From Dipodascopsis uninucleata var. uninucleata (Eukaryota > Ascomycota > Lipomycetes > Lipomycetales > Lipomycetaceae): a DNA stretch of 64,000 bases. Position 1 is the stretch's first letter, and each line of letters opens with the position of its first letter. The stretch lies in NCBI GenBank assembly GCA_030568195.1, contig JAJLTO010000001.1, positions 1,116,001 through 1,180,000 of the forward strand. The letters are read 5' to 3'. Below, one piece after another: positions 34,416 through 44,035 of this stretch. Below the pieces are notes generated by a model. It was not told the DNA's origin. It saw nothing but the letters and a program-made list of their open reading frames with translations, and searched no databases. The position numbers and the translations under genes were made by a program.

Positions 34416-36216
34416 TTAGCTGTGGCACTATAATACCCCACATTTAGCCACTTTCATGCCACAATGGCTGAGCCACAGACTTTTCATGGGTCAGACTTCG
34501 TTTAGTGCTGAAATCCTCTTACATTTGAAGAAGCAAAGGGAAGTAAGTCTATATGGCGTATCGCATAAATGTAATTAGAAGTAACATTAGTATTAATGTA
34601 TATGCGCGTGTCAGGCGACATTCTTAATTAGTGAACTTTCGCTGAGAGCGATAAAAGGCATAAGCTGTAGGCTTGCTACTTCATGGTGTAGTCTTTGACA
34701 TAGTATGCCGTATGATTAGGGTTTCAGATATTCGGGTCAGCTGGAGCAAGGTATGCCACCAGCCACATTTTTAGAGTGCGTGCCTGTTATAATTTACTAT
34801 AATTTAAGCTGTAACGAATGTCTTCGTTAAGTAACGACGAAACTTTCTCGTGTGCGGGGTGGGGAAACAATGGCGAAAGTGATTTTAATATTCTTTCAAA
34901 TGGCCTCTTTAGACAATTTAGGTCATATTGTTTCATTCCAAGCACACGGCGCTATTTCTGAAAGCTTAAAGGAGAATTATATTGTAACGAAGCAACGGTG
35001 TAGTCTTGGCTTGCGATTATACTTACTCATTCTCCAAGCGAGTTTCTTTGTAGAACATAGCTAACTACAGTGCCATTACACTGTTAAAGACAAGCATTGA
35101 AGCCGCGCTTGAAATCTTTTATAGTCTGGCTAGCGCACTTGTAAGTCAAGACAGAGCTATCTTGGATGAAGTTATATTACCGCATTATACTCCTTATATG
35201 CCACTGTACCGGAGCAGTCCTCGATGCTACATTACTATAAACGAGTATCATAGTCTCATTCTGCATGATTTGAGAACTATAGTAGCTTCTCTTAGTATGT
35301 CTCAAGTCCCTACTACGTGTAATTTGTTTCACTCCTAATACAGATATTGAACTCCGAAAAATTATATTACAACATAATTCAAATTTCGCGAAAATGAATG
35401 TACCTATAAATGGCGAAGGAATATTTTTGTTTCCGCGAAGCCTTATTCAGATATGGTGACCCCGGGCCTTGTAGCGGAGAGATTTCTGTGCCCTGCATAG
35501 TCCAACTCGAACTGCAGGTAACTTTTTTTGAGACAAGTAGGCACAAATCAAGAAATCTGTGGTTGTTACTTAAAATGCCGCTGAGCTATTATTGAACCTC
35601 AGCTTAGAGCTTCGTAGTCTGAAATATCCTTATCAGTTAAAAACAATCGCTCTATTCATTTCTTATTTTGCCGAGCAGCAAAAATTTGTAGTGGCGTCGT
35701 GCATATTACTTTGTATATATTCTCCCGACTTGTTCACACGGCACCCTAACGGAGGCTTCTCGGTATTACGGAAAATACGAAATTAGAATCCATACTATGT
35801 ATGACATAAACGTATCTTATGAATAACTCAGCATCATATTGGCAATCGAATGAGGTTATGTTACAATACTTTTTAATAGCACCACACGTATAATAATAGT
35901 ATTCCTAAGTCTGATTACATTTCATGAAGGATATTTTCAGTAGTTAAAAATTCAAAAGTCGTGTACATATCCACTACACTGATATCTATCTTTCATGTAG
36001 ATAAGCTATCTCCGCATAAATCAGCTCTGCTACTACTGTATGTACGAATAAATGCGTAATAACAACTTCAGCACATTCTTCGACCGTAAACAAAATTTCG
36101 CGTAAAAGTTTCTGCGCTGATGTACACTATTATTGTGCACTATAGCAGCCGAAGCAAAACATCAGAAAACAATTAACTATCAAAATCAACTTGAAACAAT
36201 TAAATCAACAAAAGGT
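34416..36216. other. 1.8-kb convergent gap without a gene
   Basis: This is the space between two gene ends (regulator on plus, sugar porter on minus), where yeast genomes usually have a few hundred bases. The longest frames here, at 34852-35064, 35410-35595 and 35592-35786, have no recognisable domain. Splice-like GTAAGT and GTAACT strings occur (for example near 35140 and 35517) but give no convincing exon chain. It could hold a non-coding RNA, a decayed gene or a replication/centromere element; I cannot tell which. Confidence 0.35.
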
Positions 36217-38115
36217 TTACAAGCCACTGGAAACGCCAGCAGGCTTCTCTTCGTCTAGAACCTGCTCTCGAGCAACCTGTATAGCAGAAATGTCAACATC
36301 CCACTCATAGATCTGCTTTGGTCTCTCTATGTCCTTACGTAAAACGTATTTGTTGACCCAGAAGCGGAAGACTGATATTTGATACTTTGCATGAGTACGA
36401 GTGCTAACATTAAAGACCTTGTCAAGCTCTTCCAAAGTGAGAGCCTTTGTCTCAGGCAAGAAAAGCAATACCAAGAAAAATCCGGCTACATTCCAGGCTG
36501 CATACCATCCAAAAGCGCCTTGCGTAGAAAATGCTTGCTCAAGTGCGGGCCAGGTGAGGGAAAGGATAAAGTTGAAAAACCACAAGGTAGCCGTTGCGAA
36601 AGACATACCCAAATCTCTAATATAAAGAGGGAACGCTTCAGCGGAATAAGTGAATGGTACTGGTCCTTCACCAGGAGAGTAGACCATACCAAAGAGATAA
36701 ATACCGAGAGTAACGCAAGCTGTACGAGCAGTCTGTTCTGGAATGTAGAATGAAAATCCAGTAAAAAGTAAGAACAAAGCCATCAACGGGAAAGTAGTCA
36801 ACAACAAATTTCGACGTCCAAACGTGTCAATTGTGTAAACAGCTGGAATTGCAAACAAAAAATTAATGATACCGAATCCCATAGAAGCAAGTAACGCAGA
36901 AATTTCACTAAATCCAGAACGTCGGAAAATGACAGAAGAGTAGTAGGCGATGACATTCACACCACAAAACTGCTGCATAAACATGACGATCCAAGATGCC
37001 AAAGCAGCACGACGATTTCGAGGGATAGTGAACATCTCAATAATGCGATTATGACCCCTCTTGAGAAGCCTTTCCTGCTCCAAAAGAATATGCATATAGT
37101 ATAAGTCTCGTGCTGCTTGCAATTTCGACTGGCGCAGCCTGCACATGCTCTTAAAAGCATTAATATGATCTCCACGAGCCATATACCATCTTGGAGACTC
37201 TGGGCAAAAGAAGACCTGCGCGCATACTAGAACAGCAGGCAACATAGCTGAACCAAGCATAAGACGCCAGTTCAGTCCAGTAATATTATGAGTGTCTTTA
37301 ACGTGATAAAATACCACATCTGCAATATAACCAAACATAATGCCAAATGCTGTCCACATCTGCCACATCATAACAAGAGCACCACGAATCACGGCAGGGG
37401 TACATTCCGCAGCATAAACAGGAACAGTAGCCGACTTGGCACCAATTCCAAATCCGAGAAAGAATCTAGCGATGAATAGGTGCCACCATGTATTAGTACA
37501 TCCAGACCAGATGCAAGTAGCGGCAGCAACGAAGCAACTGACGAAAATTGTACCTCTTCTACCAAGCACACGGTTTAATGGATCAGATAACCAGCATCCA
37601 ATACAAGCACAGCATAAATATGGCGCAGAATTCACGAGACCTACAATCCACGTGTCATATGAGGAGCTTGAACCAATTCCAAACTGACTGGGAAAAAAAA
37701 GATTAGCTCCATTGATTACGGTCTCGTCCATACCTTGGACTGCGGCCGCCATAGAACACAGAACTACTAGACCATATAGAGTGAAATTCTGCGACCATTT
37801 GTGTTCGCTCTCGTGAGTCAAGTCAGAAACGTCTTGCTCATCGAGCAAAGGGAGCCCAACCCCATTCACCTTAGGATTGCGTGCAACAACAGCTCCCTTC
37901 TTAAAATACTCCGTATATTCTCCTAATCCTACTGTTTCTGCATATGCAGCAGCATCATTAATGACCTCCTCCACAGGCAATCTTGCAAGTGGATTGTCAG
38001 ACTGGACAGAAACGTTGTTATGAATGCTCTCGTCTGATAAGGTGTCATTCTGCTTCTCTTCATAATTTCGCGCGGAAGGAACACGTTTATCTTTTTCATT
38101 CATCCTGTAGCTCAT
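36217..38115 (-). CDS. MFS sugar/polyol porter with long N-terminal tail
   Basis: The single-exon product is 632 aa. A cytosolic N-terminal tail of about 125 aa contains 'NPLARLPVEEVINDAAAYAE' and 'YFKKGAVVARNPK', conserved in a fungal porter subgroup found in Yarrowia and filamentous fungi. The membrane domain starts with 'AAAVQGMDETVINGANLFFP'. It continues with 'WLSDPLNRVLGRRGTIF' and 'TVPVYAAECTPAVIRGALVM'. Then come 'CPESPRWYMARGD', the helix-7 'FMQQFCGVNVIAYYSSVIF', 'DTFGRRNLLL' and the C-terminal 'LPETKALTLEELDKVF'. These are complete sugar-porter signatures. Substrates of this subgroup are assigned variously to hexoses, fructose or polyols, so none is claimed. It is convergent with the microexon regulator. 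Confidence 0.9.
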   Translation of the reverse strand: MSYRMNEKDKRVPSARNYEEKQNDTLSDESIHNNVSVQSDNPLARLPVEEVINDAAAYAETVGLGEYTEYFKKGAVVARNPKVNGVGLPLLDEQDVSDLTHESEHKWSQNFTLYGLVVLCSMAAAVQGMDETVINGANLFFPSQFGIGSSSSYDTWIVGLVNSAPYLCCACIGCWLSDPLNRVLGRRGTIFVSCFVAAATCIWSGCTNTWWHLFIARFFLGFGIGAKSATVPVYAAECTPAVIRGALVMMWQMWTAFGIMFGYIADVVFYHVKDTHNITGLNWRLMLGSAMLPAVLVCAQVFFCPESPRWYMARGDHINAFKSMCRLRQSKLQAARDLYYMHILLEQERLLKRGHNRIIEMFTIPRNRRAALASWIVMFMQQFCGVNVIAYYSSVIFRRSGFSEISALLASMGFGIINFLFAIPAVYTIDTFGRRNLLLTTFPLMALFLLFTGFSFYIPEQTARTACVTLGIYLFGMVYSPGEGPVPFTYSAEAFPLYIRDLGMSFATATLWFFNFILSLTWPALEQAFSTQGAFGWYAAWNVAGFFLVLLFLPETKALTLEELDKVFNVSTRTHAKYQISVFRFWVNKYVLRKDIERPKQIYEWDVDISAIQVAREQVLDEEKPAGVSSGL

Positions 38116-38727
38116 GTTGTACTATATCCACAAAGCTTGTTTATAATTTGTTTATTGATGATATGCAACTGTCCTACTTCCGATATCCTTCCACAGACTA
38201 CCTTGAAATAAAAATGTAAATCTATCTATAAAAACCTCGTATTCGACAAGACTCGCTTAACGTATATTCAGAACACGGCTACAAATACCACAAAGACTGA
38301 TAAAAATACTCGTATCGTTAACTTTCTTGTTATTGACCGCAATTATATGCTAAGGTCAACGTAGAAAGTAGCTTTTGATCAATTAGTTGCTAGATGGTAT
38401 TTGAGCGTGTATTTAAGCAATTCTATATCAAGCAGTCTATATATCAATGTATATCTATTTAGATAATGACCGACAGCTTCAAACTACGCTCGCCGACCTT
38501 CTTTATATCTATCTACTTTTGTGTTAAATAGACATAAACTAAGCTTATTGTACGCTTAGAGATTTCGCTATTGAATTCCCCAGGCTGTATGAGAATTTGA
38601 TGCGACATGACGTAAGGCTGAATCTTACATCAACCCCACAAGCCTCATTTAATTTAGCTTCTCTACAATTAATACATGGTACAAGCTAAATATGACCCTG
38701 AATTATATACAATTATGGAAACGATCT
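38116..38727. other. intergenic, sugar porter start to rhomboid end
   Basis: 612 bp expected to contain the sugar porter promoter and the rhomboid gene's 3' end. It is AT-rich with TATATATC-like runs near 38440. No gene or RNA was detected. Confidence 0.4.
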
Positions 38728-39765
38728 TCAAAATTCATACCACTTCTTCCCACTCTTCCCTCTGTTGCTTTTTTTCTGAGAGGTACAAACGCCGATCACT
38801 GACCCGACTATGAGCCCTCCAAGATGACCCGCATGGTCTATAGGGCCGTGCAAACCCCGAGTTAGCCACATCCTCGCGACACCCCATAAGGTATATGCCA
38901 CTGTGGCCATTGTGGCCGTGTCCATCCCGCACGAAAGGCCGGGTAGCCCAAATGGACTAACCCGAAGCTCTGGTGCGATTTGACCCACATATGCGAGCAT
39001 GGCCATTCCCGCTGCCGATGCTCCTAGCGTCGGTGCCGGCGATCGTTGAAGAAGAAGACTTGCAATTGTGCCTCCGAGGGCACCTCCAAAGAATACGCTG
39101 AGTACACGATCATGACCACCGCCATGACGTTCTATGAAGCTACCAAAATTATATATTGCCAGCATATTAAACGCCAAATGAGCGAAGTCACGATGGGAAA
39201 GGGTCGCGCCGAGAATAGAGAGTCTGGGTGAAGCAGGTGTTCCTAGAAGTCTAGTTCGCCATATTAAATCTAATCTTAGATAGCCATAGCGTACTAGATA
39301 TGGCCTCAAAGGTGGAATCATTACCTTTGCTCCGAACAGCAGAGTACATAGTCCCACCAGCGATGTCGTCACAGGTGCAGTATTCCTGTTACCGTCGAAT
39401 GCAGATGCAGAAGGCATAGAGCGGTAGATACCGGAACGCTCGATTGCACTTTCAAGGGCGTCGAAGCCATACGCAAAAGCGGTGGTCATAATTCCAGCAG
39501 TTGCAGTAAAGCGGATTATGAGCCCAAGACGGGTTGTCAGTAGCGGATTACGTGATTGCTCTCGAATAGCATCTATCAGCGAAAGCGTTCTTGGAGTAAG
39601 ATCGTAGATGTATGCGTCATCGCCGTTTTGTCTATTGCCAAACAATCCACGACTATGGACTTTCTTCGGATATACTACTGATTTCGATGATCTGTATCTA
39701 CATATATCTCTAAGGAAATGTGTTTCACATGAACGTACGCCAAATCTAAATGCCTGTGTTAACAT
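38728..39765 (-). CDS. Mitochondrial rhomboid protease (Pcp1/PARL type)
   Basis: Intramembrane serine protease of the inner mitochondrial membrane; yeast Pcp1 cleaves Mgm1 and Ccp1. The single-exon product is 345 aa. A basic presequence covers about residues 1-45, and an N-terminal extra helix lies at about 82-103. The rhomboid core begins at about 135. The oxyanion-side motif 'HRDFAHLAFNMLAIYNFGSF' has His196 and Asn200. The catalytic block 'PAPTLGASAAGMAML' contains Ser250; the residue after it is Ala rather than Gly. The partner His314 lies in 'IDHAGHLGGLIVG'. The order (one extra N-terminal helix plus six) is the PARL arrangement. A paralogue with all these residues changed lies 4 kb away on the same strand (44035-45291). 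Confidence 0.9.
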   Translation of the reverse strand: MLTQAFRFGVRSCETHFLRDICRYRSSKSVVYPKKVHSRGLFGNRQNGDDAYIYDLTPRTLSLIDAIREQSRNPLLTTRLGLIIRFTATAGIMTTAFAYGFDALESAIERSGIYRSMPSASAFDGNRNTAPVTTSLVGLCTLLFGAKVMIPPLRPYLVRYGYLRLDLIWRTRLLGTPASPRLSILGATLSHRDFAHLAFNMLAIYNFGSFIERHGGGHDRVLSVFFGGALGGTIASLLLQRSPAPTLGASAAGMAMLAYVGQIAPELRVSPFGLPGLSCGMDTATMATVAYTLWGVARMWLTRGLHGPIDHAGHLGGLIVGSVIGVCTSQKKSNRGKSGKKWYEF

Positions 39766-40576
39766 TGTTTCCTGGTTTATGGCATCATAGTTAGTATCTT
39801 AGTGCTGCCTTTTGCTCTTTGTATAGACTCACCTGCCTGTCGTTTACCTTAAATAATATTCTATAGTATCCTGAACTATCCTTGAATAAGCCGACCTGGA
39901 TTTATAATATACAAAAATATTGTAGCAGTGCGAGTATATTGAAACCGTCAGAGGAGTTTATTAGGGTGCTCTTCCTCAAAACTCTATTCTTGAAACCTAA
40001 TAAAATCTTTCAAGTTGCCATAATTACGTGTAAAATGTCTGTAGAGTACTTGCTTCGGTAGCACCGTACTCGAGAACTACTAATACTTGACGAGAGTAGA
40101 CGTACGAAACTTATTTACACGTATTTACAGCTGAGACAATGTATAAAAATAACAACTGTTACTAGTATTATAACTACCGAGTAAATATATCAGCACCTTA
40201 GCGCGACAATTCATACAGCAGTAATGAACTTCAGGAACAAAACTACCAAAACTATACATGCATTTCTTTATTGGACGATCACCGCGTACTAGATTGATAC
40301 ATCAACAGAGTCTTGATGTCTCACTAGATCATAATTAATAGTGGAATAAAATAAAAAGTACAGGTGTTACAAACATCTGATACCAAGATAGCAGAATACA
40401 ACACACCCTCTCGTCTGCTAGAAAATTAAAAAACATTACAAGAAGCAAATTCAATGTAAAAGTCTATATGACTAATTAATAGCCTTGTATAGATCATAAG
40501 TTCGATATTCCCTTCAATTAATATCAGAGAAATAAACCAACAATCCACTTCAAAGAATGAAAGTAATAATTCTAAA
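39766..40576. other. intergenic, rhomboid start to phosphatase end
   Basis: 811 bp containing the rhomboid promoter and the phosphatase 3' region. AT-rich; no open frame or RNA gene recognised. Confidence 0.4.
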
Positions 40577-42364
40577 TTATTCATCCTTTGGAACTATGAA
40601 CTCCTCAGCATCCTCCCATCCAACTGGAACCCCAAAGCAGACATTATCGTAATCCACAGCTGCTGTGGCAATCTTTAATGCATCAATGAAAGTGTTCAAA
40701 GGACAGAATCCGTCAGGAGAAGTTGGGCAAGAGCCGACACCAGTTAGGGGTAGGACTCTATTGTTCAACTTCAAGCGAACCTGAGTTTCACTGAACTCTG
40801 GGCAGTCGATAAGCTCGATATAAAGTCTGGCTCCGAATGGTGTGAGACGAGATGCAACGAAAAGACGAGGATGTAGCATACTATTAGATGGGAGATTTTC
40901 AAAAGGAATTCCCAGTGCAGTCAGAACGGATATAATGACAGTATCGTGCGACATGTCCATGTAAAATGGCTGATCAAGTGGGAATGTCTCCTCATTACCA
41001 GTCAGAGTAGTATTGATAGCAGCGAATGGCTCAGTAAGCAATCGCTTTTCAAGACGAGCCTGAACCTCCTTTAACCAGCCAACACCCTCGGCAGCGCCCA
41101 CTGCGCTTGCAAGAGATGCATCACCAAAGAACTCGAGAGCTTCTCTATACTCATATCCATACCATTCCTTCTCTGTAAACAATTCGCAGAAACGAGAATA
41201 TCCATAAGCAGCAGTCTCGTAGGCACAAATTGTCTGGATAGCAAAGCAATCCATTACAGTTAAATTGGCAGTAGGTAGAAGCTTATTCAAACGACTAGCA
41301 GCGTCTGCAAGATAGATAGACACCCATTCGCGATAGAGCTTTGAGCCTGTGGTATACTTCCTGCTGTTAGAGTTGGGACAAGAGTAGTATGAGGCTAAGG
41401 TATTATTGATCAAAGGAGCTTCCTGCATAACAACCATATTGTAAAGGTCATCGTTATCCTTGGGGGCGTCCTCCTCGCCAGAATAGACACCAAAGAAGCC
41501 AGCAGCCCAAGCACGAGCTGAAGTGTGGATTCTAGACTGGTCAGTTGTTCTAAGAACAATTTTTGGTCTTGGGGTACCATCAGGATAGATGTTTAACTTA
41601 GGATGATAGAACATCTCGCCCTTTTCAGTTGCGTTGTACAGCAACCGGCCGTGAGTCTCCCAGAACATGGAGCCAGAAGTAAACTCAGTACCAACACCGC
41701 TAGAAAGGAGTAACTCATCGTTAAGAGTTAAGTTCCAAGTTGAAATCCAAGATAGTTCCGAAGATGGTGGTGCAGTCATCATCTCGAATTTCCTAGCTGC
41801 CTTCCTAATTTTTTCCAAAGCGCCGCCAGTAGGGTATCGCTCAGCATGACGGTGAATAATGTGAACCTGCTGGAATCGGCATTGGTCATTGGGTAATCCA
41901 TACATTTGACGACCTGCAGATTCTGAAATTCCACGCCATTGGGCACCAGTCTCATAGTATGGTGATAAGGAGCCCCATGATTGCTTCATGTTAAAACCTG
42001 AGGGGAAAGAAATGCCAGTAGGCGCCGCAATAGGGGATGCATCTCTAGATGGGTCTGAGGAAATGGACGAGATAAAGAAGAACACAATTAGTAGCACAAC
42101 AGCCGGAACTACCAGTAAAACAATCAATCTCTTTAGCGCAGGTTCTGTTCCGGATCGAGATCTGCGAAACCTTGTCGGCGTTGAAGCAGTAGGAGCCAGA
42201 GTATTGGCCGCTGCTGCCTCCAAGTCTACTTCAGTAGTAGTTCGCGATACAGTTTCGCCAGCGATATCCATTTCGCCGTGGTTTAGAGACTGACGGTCCG
42301 TAGTCTCTCTGTCACTCGCATTCAAAAGAGGGTCATAAGCACCTGAGCCTGACATTTTGAGCAA
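40577..42364 (-). CDS. Membrane-anchored histidine acid phosphatase
   Basis: Branch-2 histidine phosphatase (acid phosphatase/phytase-like), 595 aa, single exon. An Asp/Thr/Ser-rich cytosolic N terminus is followed by one transmembrane helix at about 80-98 ('IVLLVVPAVVLLIVFFFI'), giving a type II anchor with the enzyme outside or in the lumen. The phosphohistidine motif is 'HIIHRHAERYPTGG' (RHAERYP at 172-178; consensus RHGxRxP, so Ala replaces Gly). A second conserved site 'LRTTDQSRIHTSARAW' and the proton-donor motif 'MSHDTVI' at about 470 are present. Several Asn-x-Ser/Thr sites and paired cysteines fit a secreted-pathway domain. Cell-surface yeast acid phosphatases usually have a cleaved signal, so the anchor is unusual. 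Two start codons, residues 1 and 4, are possible. Confidence 0.88.
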   Translation of the reverse strand: MLKMSGSGAYDPLLNASDRETTDRQSLNHGEMDIAGETVSRTTTEVDLEAAAANTLAPTASTPTRFRRSRSGTEPALKRLIVLLVVPAVVLLIVFFFISSISSDPSRDASPIAAPTGISFPSGFNMKQSWGSLSPYYETGAQWRGISESAGRQMYGLPNDQCRFQQVHIIHRHAERYPTGGALEKIRKAARKFEMMTAPPSSELSWISTWNLTLNDELLLSSGVGTEFTSGSMFWETHGRLLYNATEKGEMFYHPKLNIYPDGTPRPKIVLRTTDQSRIHTSARAWAAGFFGVYSGEEDAPKDNDDLYNMVVMQEAPLINNTLASYYSCPNSNSRKYTTGSKLYREWVSIYLADAASRLNKLLPTANLTVMDCFAIQTICAYETAAYGYSRFCELFTEKEWYGYEYREALEFFGDASLASAVGAAEGVGWLKEVQARLEKRLLTEPFAAINTTLTGNEETFPLDQPFYMDMSHDTVIISVLTALGIPFENLPSNSMLHPRLFVASRLTPFGARLYIELIDCPEFSETQVRLKLNNRVLPLTGVGSCPTSPDGFCPLNTFIDALKIATAAVDYDNVCFGVPVGWEDAEEFIVPKDE

Positions 42365-42653
42365 CGGTGCAGCAAGTTTAGTATTCTAAACTGTTGCTTA
42401 CTGAAGACAGACTTTCGATGGTGAAAATAAAGCGATAAAAGAGTTAAGAGAATGGATTAAAATTATAGTCAAATCTACGACTTATCTTTACGGAAGTGAC
42501 AAAAGCTAGTTTTGTTGACAAATATCTGTTTTTGCCCTATAAATATGTATATGATTTTATATATGCCATATATGTTGTGATATTATCTATTTAAGTTGCA
42601 CGTGTGCCAATTGTCAAATTAGAGCTCTCGAAGTTTATTTATTTGCAGCATAA
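42365..42653. promoter_or_regulatory. upstream region of the acid phosphatase
   Basis: AT-rich, with a TATAAATATG-like box near 42539. If the small plus-strand gene at 42654 is real, this is a shared divergent promoter. Confidence 0.3.
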
Positions 42654-42911
42654 ATGCAGCCGTCTCTTCTAGTTCTGTATTCATAATATTGCTAACCTAC
42701 ACAAATCCCTTACATTTGCTCGTTTTACAGGAACAAATCTCATTTAAAGAGAAAAAAATTAAATCTGAAGATAATAGGTCTAACAGAAGAATGGTTGCTT
42801 GATTCGTGTTGGCTCGTAAATACAGCAGGAATTAAATCAAAATTATCAGAAGAGAATCTGTTGTGCGATACATGGGGCATATCAGAGGATTATATGCTAT
42901 GTATATCATAA
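42654..42911 (+). CDS. Possible two-exon 67-aa gene, resembling half a BRCT domain
   Basis: Too short for ordinary gene calling. Exon 1 is 42654-42676 (ATG start, 23 nt). A 54-nt intron (42677-42730) begins GTATTC, has TTGCTAAC as a clean branch site and ends TTTTACAG. Exon 2 is 42731-42911. Phase 2 restores and the joined frame encodes 67 aa. The middle reads 'KIIGLTEEWLLDSCW' followed by 'KLSEENLL'. This resembles the C-terminal half of a BRCT repeat, where a buried Trp in a (P/E)EWLLDSC-like helix is the hallmark and a 'LpEe.Y' segment follows. The N-terminal BRCT half is missing, and I find none upstream. It may be a decayed fragment, a tiny gene or chance. The donor is weak; intron length and branch match the other introns here. 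Confidence 0.25.
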
Positions 42912-43771
42912 TCATTATAATGGAGAAAAGGTACATGATAGTTTGAATTGAACAATAGTATTCGACGAGCATTGTAATATGGAGATTGGGACAGAGCGAA
43001 CCGATCAGCTCAGCTGTATTGTACCTAATACACCCTACTGGTTTTAGATACAGCACATCTTGTTTTCACGGCATCTGGACCATTATCTTATTTGTGTAGT
43101 ATCATTTATAGATTGAAAGAGTAGAGCTATTCGACAACTCTGTCAGCTACAACTTATGGTATATAATAGCAGTTTATCATCAATACCGCTTGTAGTGAAA
43201 TACCAATTATTTAACTGGGCATGCTACTTCTCTGTAAATATAGAAGGTTTCTGTAAATGTCAAAAAGGCAGCTCATATCTAATCAGGCTTCTTTTTTAAC
43301 AGACGATGACTGTCGTCTAGTCTATTAATTGAACTGTGAACTAATCTATCTCGTTCCTCACTCGTTAAATTGGGACTAAGTCGCCTGCATATTTGGCATC
43401 CGCCATTGAAGTTCGAAGTGGAACTTCACCGCAAGATATTTACTCAATTAATTTTAGAAATAATCACGACTTCAAGCCAACATGAATTTTGTGACAACTA
43501 CTAATTATTCGCTATCACGCTCTGTAATTTAAATTAGTTGTGAATTAAGGAATACACCAATAAATGAGGCACCTCGATGCATGTCTGTATGACATTGGAC
43601 ATTTATTCGTAGGTAGCACTCTAACCGAGAGCAAAAAAGAACTAAAATCACAAATGGATAACCACGACAAAATTAGCTGGAAACGAAGAAAATTCCAGTC
43701 TTCACTCTATAGCCAAAAGCCATTAGATATTTCTATGCATTTTGGTCAGTCAAAATCATACGCCATAATCA
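42912..43771. other. intergenic
   Basis: About 860 bp, AT-rich. An 86-codon plus-strand frame at 43564-43824 has no recognisable domain and overlaps the 3' side of the minus-strand transcript unit; it is not supported. Confidence 0.35.
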
Positions 43772-44035
43772 TTACCGCCATGAATCGAATGCAAAATCCA
43801 AAATGCGATCTAAACTCGCCCTAAGGGCGACCAGAAACGCCGTTGCGACCAACAAGTCTGAGAAAACACCGCCAAAATAGAGATCCTCTAAGTGAGAATA
43901 CGAAATAAAACCACCCCAAAATATAAGCTTGCCATTATAACAGTGATAGGAAACCTGCTTCATTCTTATGATATCAAACAAGAGGAAAGGTAGGAATAAG
44001 AGAAAAACAGTCAAGCAAGACCAGATATGATGCAT
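43772..44035 (-). CDS. Possible small membrane-protein ORF overlapping the upstream stop
   Basis: 87 codons whose ATG shares its A with the stop codon of the rhomboid-like gene (TAATG at 44037-44033). The first 22 residues are strongly hydrophobic ('CLTVFLLFLPFLLF'), and a second hydrophobic stretch lies near residue 62 ('LLVATAFLVAL'). There is no recognised family. The stop/start overlap would suit termination-reinitiation, but it may simply be 3' untranslated sequence. Low confidence. Confidence 0.2.
   Translation of the reverse strand: MHHIWSCLTVFLLFLPFLLFDIIRMKQVSYHCYNGKLIFWGGFISYSHLEDLYFGGVFSDLLVATAFLVALRASLDRILDFAFDSWR

Noticed and set aside
43564-43824. 86-codon plus-strand ORF
   Set aside because: Overlaps the 3' side of the minus-strand rhomboid-like unit and shows no domain or splice context.
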